Positions 54,367 to 64,000 of a DNA stretch of 64,000 nt are shown one piece after another. The stretch spans positions 1,054,001 through 1,118,000 of the forward strand of contig NZ_CP038159.1 of NCBI RefSeq assembly GCF_004526235.1, written 5' to 3'. Every line of letters starts with the position of its first letter. The first letter of the stretch is position 1. Source of the DNA: Sphingobacterium sp. CZ-2 (GTDB lineage Bacteria; Bacteroidota; Bacteroidia; Sphingobacteriales; Sphingobacteriaceae). Made by a program: the position numbers and the translations under genes. The notes beneath the pieces are model-generated. The model worked only from the letters and a program-made list of their open reading frames with translations. It searched no databases and was not told the origin of the DNA.

Positions 54367-55437
54367 ATGAGGAAACAAATAGCAATTCTTACAATGGCAG
54401 TCCTGTCCTTTTTAGGGCAGTCCTGTAATCAGAACGCCAATACAAACAACGAAAATTCAGAAAAAATGAGCGATAAATCACAAGAAGAACATTACACCTT
54501 TCAATTAAGCGATAAGGTTACACGCCAAAAGGTAACATTCAAGACCCGTTATGGAATTGAACTGACAGGCGATTTGTATGTTCCAAAGAACACCGATGGC
54601 AAACCCTTGCAGGCACTTGCCCTTTGTGGCCCATTCGGAGCGGTAAAGGAGCAAGTATCGGGCTTGTATGCCAATCAAATGGCAGCACGTGGTTTTATTA
54701 CGCTTGCCTTTGATCCATCTTATACGGGAGAAAGCGGTGGCGAACCACGCAACGTAACATCTCCCGATATCAGTACGGAAGATTTGAGCGCAGCCGTGGA
54801 TTTTCTCGGATTACAGGAAAATGTGGACAGGAACAAAATAGGCATTATCGGAATATGTGGATTTGCGGGCTTTGCACTGAATGCTACTGCGGTCGATAAA
54901 CGTGTGAAAGCCGTTGCGACTACCAGCATGTACGATATGTCGAGGGTGATGGCAAAAGGTTATTATGATGCCATGACACCGGAAGAACGTAACAAGACTT
55001 TGGAAGACCTAAGCCAACAGCGTTGGGTGGATGCAGAGAACGGTACACCTGCCTTAGCACCAAAAAAAGTTACGCCGGATAAATTGAAAGGAGACGAACC
55101 TCAATATGTAAAGAACTACATTGATTACTATACAACAGAAAGAGGTTTTCATCCACGCTCATTAGGTTCCAATTCGGGCTGGACATTGACCAATCCGTTG
55201 TCATTTATGAATATGCCGCTTCTGACAAACATAAAAGAGATTTCGCCAAGACCGATACTGCTCATCGCAGGAGAAAAGGCGCATTCCCGTTATTTCAGTG
55301 AAGATGCCTATAAATTGGCAGCCGAGCCTAAGGAGTTAATGATTATACCCGATGCCGTTCATACCGACCTGTATGACAAATTAGACGTAATTCCATTTGA
55401 CAAGTTGCAGGCATTCTTCAAAGAGCATTTGAAATAA
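54367..55437 (+). CDS. Alpha/beta hydrolase lipoprotein (dienelactone hydrolase-like)
   Basis: A 356-residue lipoprotein (FLGQSC, Cys20). The nucleophile elbow is GICGFAG with Cys164 in place of Ser, as in dienelactone hydrolase. The acid is likely in RPILLIAGEKAHS and the His in IPDAVHTDLYD. The oxyanion strand is ALALCGPFGAVKEQV. Such proteins are widespread in Bacteroidota and often listed only as hydrolase. 15 bp after the CMD gene, so co-transcribed. Confidence 0.9.
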   Translation: MRKQIAILTMAVLSFLGQSCNQNANTNNENSEKMSDKSQEEHYTFQLSDKVTRQKVTFKTRYGIELTGDLYVPKNTDGKPLQALALCGPFGAVKEQVSGLYANQMAARGFITLAFDPSYTGESGGEPRNVTSPDISTEDLSAAVDFLGLQENVDRNKIGIIGICGFAGFALNATAVDKRVKAVATTSMYDMSRVMAKGYYDAMTPEERNKTLEDLSQQRWVDAENGTPALAPKKVTPDKLKGDEPQYVKNYIDYYTTERGFHPRSLGSNSGWTLTNPLSFMNMPLLTNIKEISPRPILLIAGEKAHSRYFSEDAYKLAAEPKELMIIPDAVHTDLYDKLDVIPFDKLQAFFKEHLK

Positions 55438-55551
55438 TCTCCGTTCCGAACATATAGCCCAAGTTATTAACGGATAACCGATAAGCGTTCCCCAAAAGAA
55501 CGCTGGGGGGAAATCGTTTGCCTAACAGAAAGTAAGATTAAAAATATTGAG

Positions 55552-56703
55552 ATGAATTATTTAACAAAAAATACAGCCCTTGCAGCCCTGTCAACGGTAC
55601 TTTTTGCTTCCTGCGGAGGGAATGATGCCCCACAGGAAGAAGCACGGCCTTACCCTGTTGTCGAAGTTGATAGCAGGGATGTTCAGGCATACCAAACTTA
55701 CCCCACTTCTATACAGGGAACCAATAATAACGATGTCCGTGCCAAGATACAGGGCTATATAAGGGATGTGCTGGTGGATGAGGGGCAGCGTGTACGCAGA
55801 GGGCAAATTATGTTCCGTTTGGAAACCAATGCCCTTACCCAAAATGCAAATGCGGCGCAATCGGGCGTTGCGGCAGCACGGGCAAGAGTGGAAGCAGCAC
55901 AGGTGGAGGTGAACAAGCTGCAACCTTTGGTCAATCAGAACATTGTCAGTGGTGTGCTACTGGAAACTGCCAAAGTAAATCTCTTGCAAGCCCAAAGTGA
56001 ACTGGAGCAAGCGCAGGCAAACCATAAGAGCATTATCGCCAACGTGGACTATTCGGTTATCCGTGCGCCAATAGATGGCGTAGTCGGCAAAATCAATTTA
56101 AGGGTGGGTGCTTTGGTCGGGGCATCCGACCAAACACCGATTACAACGGTATCTGATGTCAATGAGCTATACGCCTATTTTTCCATGAATGAAGCAGAAT
56201 ACATCAATTTCCTGTACGAAACAGCGGGCAATTCTTTGGAAGAAAAATTAAAGAACGTTCCACCTGTCGAATTGGTAATGGCAAATGGCAGGTTATACGA
56301 AGAAAAAGGGAAAATCAGTGCGGTCACAGGACAGATAAATCCACAGACCGGAAGTATCCAGTTCCGTGTTTCCTTTCCCAACCAGCAACGTGTACTTACC
56401 CACGGGAACAGCGGAACAATCCGCATTCCCAAGACATACAAAAATGTACTGGTCATTCCCGAAACAGGAATTTTCGAGCAACAGGGCAAAGTATTCGCCT
56501 ATACCGTCAAGAACGATACCGTTAAACTGGCAGAGATAAATCAAATCAGCAGGATTGATAAATTGGTACTTGTCGAAAGTGGATTGAAACAAGGCGATAT
56601 CGTAGTGGCAACTGGTGTGGCAAGTTTGCGTACCAACGATATAATACAGCCAACGAAAACTGTTACGGACAGTATTACCAATAACATCCAGCCAATATTC
56701 TAA
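55552..56703 (+). CDS. RND efflux periplasmic adaptor (membrane fusion) lipoprotein
   Basis: A 383-residue lipoprotein (TVLFASC, Cys21). Lipoyl half-motifs VRAKIQGYIRDVLVDEGQRV and DYSVIRAPIDGVVGKINLRV flank an alpha-helical hairpin (ALTQNANAAQSGVAAARARV, then an Ala/Gln-rich helix). The beta-barrel and membrane-proximal domains follow. It joins the inner-membrane pump to the outer-membrane channel. Starts 114 bp after the hydrolase, 3 bp before the pump gene. Confidence 0.95.
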   Translation: MNYLTKNTALAALSTVLFASCGGNDAPQEEARPYPVVEVDSRDVQAYQTYPTSIQGTNNNDVRAKIQGYIRDVLVDEGQRVRRGQIMFRLETNALTQNANAAQSGVAAARARVEAAQVEVNKLQPLVNQNIVSGVLLETAKVNLLQAQSELEQAQANHKSIIANVDYSVIRAPIDGVVGKINLRVGALVGASDQTPITTVSDVNELYAYFSMNEAEYINFLYETAGNSLEEKLKNVPPVELVMANGRLYEEKGKISAVTGQINPQTGSIQFRVSFPNQQRVLTHGNSGTIRIPKTYKNVLVIPETGIFEQQGKVFAYTVKNDTVKLAEINQISRIDKLVLVESGLKQGDIVVATGVASLRTNDIIQPTKTVTDSITNNIQPIF

Positions 56704-56706
56704 GCT

Positions 56707-59700
56707 ATGATTAAGAAATTTATAGAGCGACCGGTGTTCTCCACCGTTATCTCGATTATTATAGTCGTGTTGGGCGTACTTGGACTGATGGCACTACCGA
56801 CAACGCAGTATCCCGATATTGCGCCGCCTACCGTAAAAATTACCGCAAATTTTCCGGGTGCTGATGCAATGACCGTGATGCGTTCAGTCATTACACCCAT
56901 CGAGGAACAGGTAAACGGTGTGGAGAATATGACTTACGTTTCCTCATCGGCAACCAATGACGGAACGGCAAGCATTGACGTATTTTTTGAATTGGGAACC
57001 GACCCCGACATTGCAGCTATGAACGTACAGAACAGGGTAAACAGGGCTTTGCCTTTGTTGCCCCAAGAAGCTACCCGTTCAGGAGTGGTTACGCAAAAGC
57101 AGGAAAATTCGGCTTTGATGTTCATTAGGTTTTATGCCACTAATCCATCATTTGATCAACTGTATATCGAGAATTATATAGCCATCAATATCATTCCGGC
57201 GATAAAGAGAATTAAAGGAGTGGCAGACGCCCCGATAAACGGTGCAAAAACCTATGCGATGCGTATTTGGTTATTGCCGGAGAAGCTGGCAGCTTATGGA
57301 CTGGAACCGGAAGATGTGATTGCAAAAATCAATTCGCAAAGCCGTGAAGCAGCGGCAGGTCAGATTGGAAGTAACGCAGGACAAGCCAATGAATACGTTA
57401 TCCGGTACAAGGGGCGGTTTGAAAGCGAAAATGAATATGAAAATATTATTATCAAGGCATTAGGCAATGGAGAGTTTCTACGACTGAAAGATGTTGCCGA
57501 TGTGTCGTTTGCCTCGCAGAGCTATTCCGCCGTCGGCGAAACAATGGGCTATGTGAATAGCTCGTTCGGTGTGTTTCAAAGTCCTGGCTCCAATGCGCAG
57601 GAAGTCAACAAAGCTGTTTTGGATTACCTTAAAAGTATCGAACCTACCTTGCCAGATGGTTTGCATTGGCTGAACGATTACGACCTCAACACTTTTTTGG
57701 AGGGAGCCATTGACCAGGTGGTGGTAACGCTTATCGAAGCATTTATCCTTGTCTTTCTCGTGGTGCTTCTTTTCCTGCAAGATTTCCGGTCTACACTTAT
57801 TCCGGCTATCGCAGTACCTGTATCCATTGTGGGTAGCTTCTTCTTCCTGAACCTGTTTGGGTTCTCATTGAACCTATTGACACTCTTTGCTCTTGTACTT
57901 GCCATAGGTATAGTAGTGGATGATGCGATTGTAGTGGTCGAAGCCGTACACGCCAAACTGGAAAAAGGAAAGCAGGACAGCCGTTCGGCAACAGTGGAGG
58001 CTATGGGTGAAATTTCGGGAGCTATTGTTTCCATCACATTGGTATTGGGTGCTGTTTTCGTTCCGGTAACTTTTATCAGTGGCCCCGCAGGTGTCTTCTA
58101 TCAGCAGTTCGGGATTACCTTGATGGTCGCCATCTTTATTTCAGCAGTCAATGCACTGACATTAACGCCTATGCTCTGCGCATTGTTCCTAAAATATAAC
58201 CACACGGACAAAGCATACGCAGACAAAAATATGGTGCAGAAGTTCAACCATAAGTTCAATACGGCTTTTCACCTGACGACCAAGCGTTATGCTGGTTTAG
58301 TAAAAGGGCTTATCAGGAAAAAATGGATTGTGGGTACAATGTTCATTGCCGCAATAGGTCTGATAATTTGGGCAAACAGTTCTATGCCGAAAGGCTTTGT
58401 GCCTTTGGAAGACCGGGGCGTAATCTTCATCAATGTAGAACTTCCGCCGGGTGCTTCAATGGAAAGAACGTATTCCGTAATGAAAGAATTGGAGGGAAAG
58501 GTTAAAGATATTCCGGGTGTAGATAGGTTCAGCATAGCCACCGGAGCCAGCATGTTTTCGGGAACAGGCAGTAATAACGCTTCTGCCTACATCCACCTGC
58601 CACCTTTTGAACAGCGGAAAGGAGACGAAGAATTGGGCTTGAACACCGTTGTCAGAAAATTGAACGAACGGGCAAAAACTATTCCCGAAGCCAATATTGT
58701 ATTCTTTGCCCCAGCAAGCGTTCGGGGCTTTGGAAACAGTGCCGGATTTTCGATGGTTCTTCTCGACCGGGGCGGTAACGACATTGCAGATGTGGACAAA
58801 GTAGCCCGAAATTTCATTGTGGAGTTAGAGAAAAGACCGGAGATTGATTTCGTGCAGACTTCGTTCAATGTCGGCTATCCGCAATACGAAATGATAGTCA
58901 ACGCAGAAAGAGCGGAAGAAAGTGGCGTGGAAGTTTCCAACATCCTTTCTGCCATGCAGGGGTATATAGGCGGCTTCTATGCGGCAGACTTCACGAGGTT
59001 TGGAAAGCCGTACCGGGTAATGGTGCAGTCCCTACCGGAAAGTCGGATGGACGAAAGGCTTTTGGAACAATTGACGATTAGAACGGCATCGGGAGAAATG
59101 GCTCCAATATCCCAATTTGTTTCGCTGGAACGGACGTACGGCCCACAGGTGGTCAAACGTTTCAACCTGTTCACATCGGTACAGCTTGAGGGAGCAAACG
59201 CACCGGGTTACAGTACGGGCGATGCCATAGCCGCATTTCAGGAAGTAGCTGCACAAAGTTTGCCAGCCGATTATACGGTGGACTATGCAGGTCTGACAAG
59301 AGAGGAAATTGCGGTAGGTAACCAGACTTTGTTTATTTTCCTGCTCTGCGTGATGTTTATTTACCTGTTATTGTCAGCGCAGTACGAAAGTTTCATACAG
59401 CCCCTTACGGTCATTTTTTCCCTGCCTTTCGGTATAATGGGTGCTTTTGTAGGACAGCATCTTGCTGGATTGGAAAACAATATCTATTTCCAAGTTGCCC
59501 TGATTATGCTTGTAGGTCTTTTGGCGAAGAATGCGATTTTGATTGTCGAGTTTGCACAGCATCGGAGAAACAACGGGGAAACTATCGCCGCCGCTGCCAT
59601 CAATGCTGCAAAAGCAAGGTTACGCCCTATTCTGATGACCTCGCTGGCGTTTATAGCGGGTATGCTTCCATTGGTGTTTTCCAATGGCATGGGCGAGGTC

Positions 59701-59865
59701 GGAAACCGTTCAATCGGTACGGGAGCAGCAGCAGGCTTGTTGATAGGTACGGTATGCGGTGTATTGGTCATCCCCGTTCTGTTCGTCATTTTCCAATGGT
59801 TGCAGGAAAAGGTAAAACCGATAAGAGCAAAAGAAATTTCGGACGAACAACCGGACAATGTTTAA
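56707..59865 (+). CDS. RND multidrug efflux pump, AcrB/HAE1 type
   Basis: A 1052-residue inner-membrane proton-driven pump with 12 predicted helices and two large periplasmic loops. The start FIERPVFSTVISIIIVVLGV and the helix 4 pair Asp405-Asp406 (GIVVDDAIVVVEA) are the family's proton-relay marks. The PTTQYPDIAPPTVKI segment follows helix 1. Probably exports hydrophobic compounds or antibiotics; substrate not predictable. Part of the adaptor-pump-channel operon. Confidence 0.97.
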   Translation: MIKKFIERPVFSTVISIIIVVLGVLGLMALPTTQYPDIAPPTVKITANFPGADAMTVMRSVITPIEEQVNGVENMTYVSSSATNDGTASIDVFFELGTDPDIAAMNVQNRVNRALPLLPQEATRSGVVTQKQENSALMFIRFYATNPSFDQLYIENYIAINIIPAIKRIKGVADAPINGAKTYAMRIWLLPEKLAAYGLEPEDVIAKINSQSREAAAGQIGSNAGQANEYVIRYKGRFESENEYENIIIKALGNGEFLRLKDVADVSFASQSYSAVGETMGYVNSSFGVFQSPGSNAQEVNKAVLDYLKSIEPTLPDGLHWLNDYDLNTFLEGAIDQVVVTLIEAFILVFLVVLLFLQDFRSTLIPAIAVPVSIVGSFFFLNLFGFSLNLLTLFALVLAIGIVVDDAIVVVEAVHAKLEKGKQDSRSATVEAMGEISGAIVSITLVLGAVFVPVTFISGPAGVFYQQFGITLMVAIFISAVNALTLTPMLCALFLKYNHTDKAYADKNMVQKFNHKFNTAFHLTTKRYAGLVKGLIRKKWIVGTMFIAAIGLIIWANSSMPKGFVPLEDRGVIFINVELPPGASMERTYSVMKELEGKVKDIPGVDRFSIATGASMFSGTGSNNASAYIHLPPFEQRKGDEELGLNTVVRKLNERAKTIPEANIVFFAPASVRGFGNSAGFSMVLLDRGGNDIADVDKVARNFIVELEKRPEIDFVQTSFNVGYPQYEMIVNAERAEESGVEVSNILSAMQGYIGGFYAADFTRFGKPYRVMVQSLPESRMDERLLEQLTIRTASGEMAPISQFVSLERTYGPQVVKRFNLFTSVQLEGANAPGYSTGDAIAAFQEVAAQSLPADYTVDYAGLTREEIAVGNQTLFIFLLCVMFIYLLLSAQYESFIQPLTVIFSLPFGIMGAFVGQHLAGLENNIYFQVALIMLVGLLAKNAILIVEFAQHRRNNGETIAAAAINAAKARLRPILMTSLAFIAGMLPLVFSNGMGEVGNRSIGTGAAAGLLIGTVCGVLVIPVLFVIFQWLQEKVKPIRAKEISDEQPDNV

Positions 59866-59883
59866 CGATAAAAAGTTTAAGTT

Positions 59884-61305
59884 TTGAAAAACACAAAAAT
59901 TGCAAAATGGCTTCCTTTGATTGCCCTGTTGTTTACGTTGCAATCCTGTTTTGTGGCGAAACTATATGAACGCCCGCAGAACGCTTTGCCCACAGTAGAT
60001 TTATTCCGAAAGGAATACCAGCAGGTGGACAGCACCAATATGGGACTGATCAAAAGAACGGATTTCTTTACAGACCCCATTCTTCAGGCGCATATCGAAA
60101 CCGCTTTACAGGAAAATCTTGATTTGAATATCGCTTTGGAAAATATAAAGGCGAGCCAGTCCTATTACCTACAATCGAGCAAAGCGTTCCTGCCCTCGGT
60201 AAGTGTTGCACCAGCGGTCAATTATACCACGCAATCACAGAATACGCAGTTCGGGCGGTTGATTGGAGAGCGTATGCACATCGTTCAGTACGACCTTACG
60301 GCTTCGCTTTCTTGGGAGGCGGATATTTGGGGCAAGCTGACGAGTTCCAAAAGAGCAGCTTTTGCCGATATGCAACGCACCATAGCAGGGCAACAGGCGT
60401 TCCAAACAACACTGATTAGCAATGTAGCTTCATTGTATTATCAGTTATTGGTGCTGGACGAACAAAAGAAAGTCACAGAGCATACTATTGAAACAAGAAA
60501 AAAATCTTTGGAAACTTCCAAAGCGTTGAAATTGGGTGGAACACTAACCGAAGCGGCAGTTAAGCAGAGCGAAGCACTGATATACAATGCACAGTCGCTT
60601 TTGGTACAGCTTAACAATCAGATTGAAATTACCGAAAATGCTTTTAATCTACTGTTAGCAAGCGAACCGAAAACGGTTGAGCGGGGAACATTGGACGGAC
60701 AGCAGGTAATCACGGATTTGGCAATCGGTGTACCGTATCAGCTATTATCCAACCGCCCCGATGTGCGTGCCACAGAATATGAGTTGATGCGTACTTTTCA
60801 AATGGTCAATGTAGCAAAAGCAGATTTTTATCCGAGTTTAAGGCTTACCGCAAGTTCGGGTTTCCAGAGCATAGATATTGACCAACTGTTTAGCCCACGG
60901 GCAATATTCGGCAATGTGATTGGGTCATTGACACAGCCCCTATGGAACCAACGCAGACTAAAGACCCGACACGAGGTAAGTCTGGCAAATCAGCAGATTG
61001 CTTATCTGAATTACCGTAAATCCATTTTGAATGCAGGTAAAGAGGTAGCTGATGCGTTGAGCAATTTCAAATCAAATAATCAGATTGAGGAATTTAAGGT
61101 TAAGGAATACGAAGCCTACCGCACGGCAACCCGGTATTCAGAGCAATTGATGAACCACGGTTTGGCAAATTATCTTGAAGTATTGCGGGCGCAGGAAAAT
61201 GAGTTGAACACACAGATTAATATTCTTGATGCGAAATATCAAAAGTTAAACTCCATAGTACAATTGTACAGAGCATTAGGGGGTGGCTGGGAGAAAACCG
61301 AGTAA
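59884..61305 (+). CDS. RND efflux outer-membrane channel lipoprotein (NodT/OprM type)
   Basis: A 473-residue lipoprotein (LFTLQSC, Cys22) with two TolC-like repeats of long helices. Start: no ATG is in frame; TTG at 59884 (giving KNTKIAKWLP) follows the pump stop by 18 bp and is the only fit. Marks: ASLSWEADIWGKLTSSKRAA and the family motif LLSNRPDVRATEYELMR. It completes the tripartite pump. Confidence 0.93.
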   Translation: MKNTKIAKWLPLIALLFTLQSCFVAKLYERPQNALPTVDLFRKEYQQVDSTNMGLIKRTDFFTDPILQAHIETALQENLDLNIALENIKASQSYYLQSSKAFLPSVSVAPAVNYTTQSQNTQFGRLIGERMHIVQYDLTASLSWEADIWGKLTSSKRAAFADMQRTIAGQQAFQTTLISNVASLYYQLLVLDEQKKVTEHTIETRKKSLETSKALKLGGTLTEAAVKQSEALIYNAQSLLVQLNNQIEITENAFNLLLASEPKTVERGTLDGQQVITDLAIGVPYQLLSNRPDVRATEYELMRTFQMVNVAKADFYPSLRLTASSGFQSIDIDQLFSPRAIFGNVIGSLTQPLWNQRRLKTRHEVSLANQQIAYLNYRKSILNAGKEVADALSNFKSNNQIEEFKVKEYEAYRTATRYSEQLMNHGLANYLEVLRAQENELNTQINILDAKYQKLNSIVQLYRALGGGWEKTE

Positions 61306-61472
61306 ACGTTTACTATTTAATCAACAATGCCGTTGGTAATAGCTCATACTATTATCGACGATTTTTGGCTTTATAATTAAAATAACATATAATCTATCTT
61401 GACTACAAAGTTTTGTTTGTGACAAAATTAGGGTATAGCGAAAAGGATTTATAAACTTATATACGAATATCT

Positions 61473-62660
61473 ATGGAACACGAAAAATACCCGTTGGAAT
61501 GGTTAGACTTGTTAGTTATGGTTACATTAAATCCAACTAAAACAGATGTTTCTTCCATAACCCAAAAACAAGCAGAACAAATCGAAAGTCGTTTGAGTGA
61601 AGAAACCTTACGCTTGCAGTCACTTATTAAAAGCCAAGTGTTTTCCATCAACAAGGAAGATGAAATAGACCTACTCATAAAACAATATCATGCTTCGCTG
61701 ATCGCCTTGCTCGACCAGACAATCAGGAACCAGGAACTAACGGAACCCGAAGCAGAACCAATACAAAATTTAAACAAGGTCTTGCTTACAAATCTTGATG
61801 AACTGTTCTCTTTTTTAGAAATTCGATTTTCCAAATATGTCAGTCTTGACGAACGGTTACCTGTCACCTATTTTGACGTGACCAAACGAGAACTTAAAAT
61901 AAAGATAGACAGGTTACAGAAGTGTGCATTGGATAATCCGGTTGTAAAATTGCTGGTCAATAAGATGACGAATTTTATAACATCGCCATCACATCCATAC
62001 GATCTGACTTTTAGAGTGGTGCTGTACTTTCGGGAGCTTATAAATGGATTGGAAAAGATTGATTGGTCGAATAATGACAATGAAGAATTTTCCCAATTGG
62101 AACATCTGCTGATATATTTGAATTTCAACAGCAAAAAATTTATGAATTTGCTTACTGATCGTCTCGCGACCGAAGTTAACCGTTATGAACAGCCTGTCGA
62201 AAGAATGGATAAGCTATTGTATTTCTATAAAGCATATAATCAATTGCACCGCAAACCCAATATGAAACTCAATCCAAAATATCGGGATTTGGACGAAGTA
62301 ATCGGCAATTGGTTTTCGCAGGAAATCGTTTACTTGGAAAAGAAATTGAGATTGGTTGTCTTACCATTACAGGGAGGAACGGGTAATGGTATAGAACAAA
62401 CACCAAAACAAAAAATCCTTTGCGTCCTTTCTACAGATCAAATGGCATTGATACTTAGAGCAACGGACGATCTAAGAATTATCCAGTCTAAATCACTTAA
62501 CGAGTTTTTTAGGACAATAGCCCCTTATCTATCTACCCCCTATAAAGAAGATATTTCACCCGGAGCTATGCGAAGCAAAGCTTATAGCCCAGAGGAAAGA
62601 GACAGGCAGATTGCCATCGAAACATTGGAACGGATCATAGAGAAGATCAAAGAATATTAG
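61473..62660 (+). CDS. Large hypothetical protein A of the island
   Basis: A 395-residue, largely helical, soluble-looking protein with no signal peptide or membrane helix. A run KLLVNKMTNFITSPSHPYDL and a charged end (YSPEERDRQIAIETLERIIE) are the clearest segments. I recognise no domain. It starts 168 bp after the efflux operon, with no gene in between, and is followed 172 bp later by another large unrecognised protein with the same orientation and similar size. Possibly regulators or plasmid/ICE functions; that is inference from position. Confidence 0.75.
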   Translation: MEHEKYPLEWLDLLVMVTLNPTKTDVSSITQKQAEQIESRLSEETLRLQSLIKSQVFSINKEDEIDLLIKQYHASLIALLDQTIRNQELTEPEAEPIQNLNKVLLTNLDELFSFLEIRFSKYVSLDERLPVTYFDVTKRELKIKIDRLQKCALDNPVVKLLVNKMTNFITSPSHPYDLTFRVVLYFRELINGLEKIDWSNNDNEEFSQLEHLLIYLNFNSKKFMNLLTDRLATEVNRYEQPVERMDKLLYFYKAYNQLHRKPNMKLNPKYRDLDEVIGNWFSQEIVYLEKKLRLVVLPLQGGTGNGIEQTPKQKILCVLSTDQMALILRATDDLRIIQSKSLNEFFRTIAPYLSTPYKEDISPGAMRSKAYSPEERDRQIAIETLERIIEKIKEY

Positions 62661-62832
62661 CCTAAGAAAGACCTAAATCTTTTCTAATTTCTGCTTAAAT
62701 AACCACGGGTACAAAAAGGGAACACCAAAAGTTGTACTTGTAGCCCCTTATACTTTGTCCTATTTTGGGTTTTATTCAAAAACCTTAGTTGTATGTCAGA
62801 TTATAAGTTTTGTGTTTATGGAAGGAGTATCA

Positions 62833-63996
62833 ATGAATTGGCTGTACACATTGGAAGACAGTTTACATCCCAGTAAACTAAATATCTACGAAGAACACCA
62901 CAATCTTTATCAATTAATGGCCGATTTAGAGAAAGAGATTAAGCAGTTTCGGCCTTATTTTATTGAACAGCTTGGTAATTCAGAGAAAGTTGCAAGAATT
63001 TACCTTATTCAATTAATAGAGGTGAGCAATAAAATCTATGCCTATCTAACCAAAATGTCAGCATTGTGGACGAAAGGCCATTTCCCAAACTACATACGGA
63101 ATATTTATCAACACGTTCTTTGTTTATTGGGGTCATTAATGGAAATGTGTGGGGGCTTTGACCGAGAAATCCAATTAGGACTTCCTTTAACAAACTATTC
63201 ATTATCCAATATAAGGATCATGTTAAACCAAAAGTTTGAAGTCGTCCGTAAACAAATCGGAAATTCCAATATAGATAAGCAATTAAGCGAGCTCTTGTTG
63301 TCCGGCCTGCAATCCCATATCCGAAAAAAAGAAATGAAGAAATCCGACCTTGATTACGCCTGTCTGATATTGGACAAAGTAAAAGATTCGGAAGGCTATT
63401 CAACGACAGAAATGGAAAACCTTTTATATCAATATGATTTTAATACCCCGGCTTTTTTCAATTACTGCATCATTAATTGTAACCGCGTGCTTTTGGACAC
63501 GCCAAGCCTGCATGAGCAGATGGAAATACTGATAGGATTTGAGGATAGAATAAACGGACTACCCCCAAGAACCGCTTTAAGATGGATGCCGGAAGACATA
63601 TCCATTAGAGAACAATTGAGCGTATTCCTAAAAGAGAAAAAAGCACATCTTCAACAACGGATGGAGTTGCGCCGATCTGAAATTGAAGATCATAAACTCA
63701 CCGAGGAAAACGACCGTATGGAGGTAAACGTACCTGTTACCCAATTAGGATTATTAGTGCGGTTATTTATGGAAAGAGGTATTCTACCTAAAGAGGATGT
63801 AGGACGGACTTTTGCTCACTATGCACGACACTACCGCACGCCCAAGACATCCTTTATCTCCGCCGAAAGCCTGCAAAAGAAATCTACCAATATCGAGTAC
63901 TCAACAGCAAATAAAGTTAAGGGGCATCTGATCGGTATGGTCAACTGGCTAAATGAACATCACAATACCAACCGAGATAAAGAGCATACTTCATGA
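62833..63996 (+). CDS. Large hypothetical protein B of the island
   Basis: A 387-residue helical protein. The ATG at 62833 has GGAAGGAG five bases upstream and is preferred to an ATG at 62818; the longest frame begins at a TTG (62755). It is rich in charged helices (EEHHNLYQLMADLEKEIKQF; LSVFLKEKKAHLQQRMELRR) and ends before the window edge. The C-terminal 90 residues have a distinct LGLLVRLFMERGILPKEDVG segment similar to a domain I have seen at the end of other Bacteroidota island proteins, but I cannot name it. No membrane segment. Confidence 0.75.
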   Translation: MNWLYTLEDSLHPSKLNIYEEHHNLYQLMADLEKEIKQFRPYFIEQLGNSEKVARIYLIQLIEVSNKIYAYLTKMSALWTKGHFPNYIRNIYQHVLCLLGSLMEMCGGFDREIQLGLPLTNYSLSNIRIMLNQKFEVVRKQIGNSNIDKQLSELLLSGLQSHIRKKEMKKSDLDYACLILDKVKDSEGYSTTEMENLLYQYDFNTPAFFNYCIINCNRVLLDTPSLHEQMEILIGFEDRINGLPPRTALRWMPEDISIREQLSVFLKEKKAHLQQRMELRRSEIEDHKLTEENDRMEVNVPVTQLGLLVRLFMERGILPKEDVGRTFAHYARHYRTPKTSFISAESLQKKSTNIEYSTANKVKGHLIGMVNWLNEHHNTNRDKEHTS

Positions 63997-64000
63997 AGAT

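Overview
The window reads as a chromosome segment of a Sphingobacteriaceae-type member of the Bacteroidota, most likely Sphingobacterium or a close relative. The signs are several promoters of the TAnnTTTG type, many SusD/TonB-era style lipoproteins and TlpA-like thioredoxins, the Bacteroidota form of a GlmU-like enzyme, a type B L31 protein, a TonB-dependent receptor, and an rpsU gene with an unusually strong Shine-Dalgarno sequence in an otherwise SD-poor genome. Genus is inference; no rRNA is present.

Layout. 0-10 kb: a partial secreted protein, tRNA-Gly and tRNA-Leu, a PIN toxin-antitoxin pair, and a minus-strand run of exported proteins (three TlpA-like thioredoxins, a YARHG protein, a beta-propeller lipoprotein). 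9.9-11.2 kb: an IS110 element inserted into a dispersed palindromic repeat. 11.4-37.8 kb: mostly conserved chromosome (tam-like methyltransferase, katG, icd, cation/proton antiporter, ABC permease, fmt, principal-type sigma factor, the operon GlmU-like/tpiA/prmA/mpl, rpmE2, lysS, M16 peptidase, xerD), ending in a candidate zinc-uptake operon (His-rich protein, TonB receptor, lipoprotein) with a clear operator-promoter. 37.8-46.7 kb: an AT-rich accessory island bounded by two copies of a decayed antitoxin gene and by broken IS4-like and IS256-like transposases. It holds four tandem genes of the cholesterol-dependent-cytolysin-like (CDC-like) pore-forming family, with a divergent LuxR-type regulator. 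47.2-48.4 kb: tRNA-Arg, rpsU, a HAD phosphatase. 48.4-64 kb: a second island next to a CAT-anticodon tRNA, with a tyrosine recombinase, an AraC regulator, a run of exported hydrolase/cupin/CMD proteins, a complete RND efflux system and two large unrecognised proteins; its far end is outside the window.

The most interesting system is the CDC-like cluster: one long lipoprotein with an extra C-terminal region of about 107 residues, two shorter relatives lacking it (one frameshifted), and a fourth, strongly diverged member, all apparently one operon. This matches the short/long arrangement known for CDC-like proteins of Bacteroidota but has more subunits than a simple pair. Also notable are the IS110 element whose 10-bp flanking repeats fall within a genomic repeat consensus, the rpsU Shine-Dalgarno sequence, a duplicated toxin-antitoxin leader joined to a small Cys-rich peptide, and an amber codon that separates the catalytic Ser and probable His of a hydrolase.
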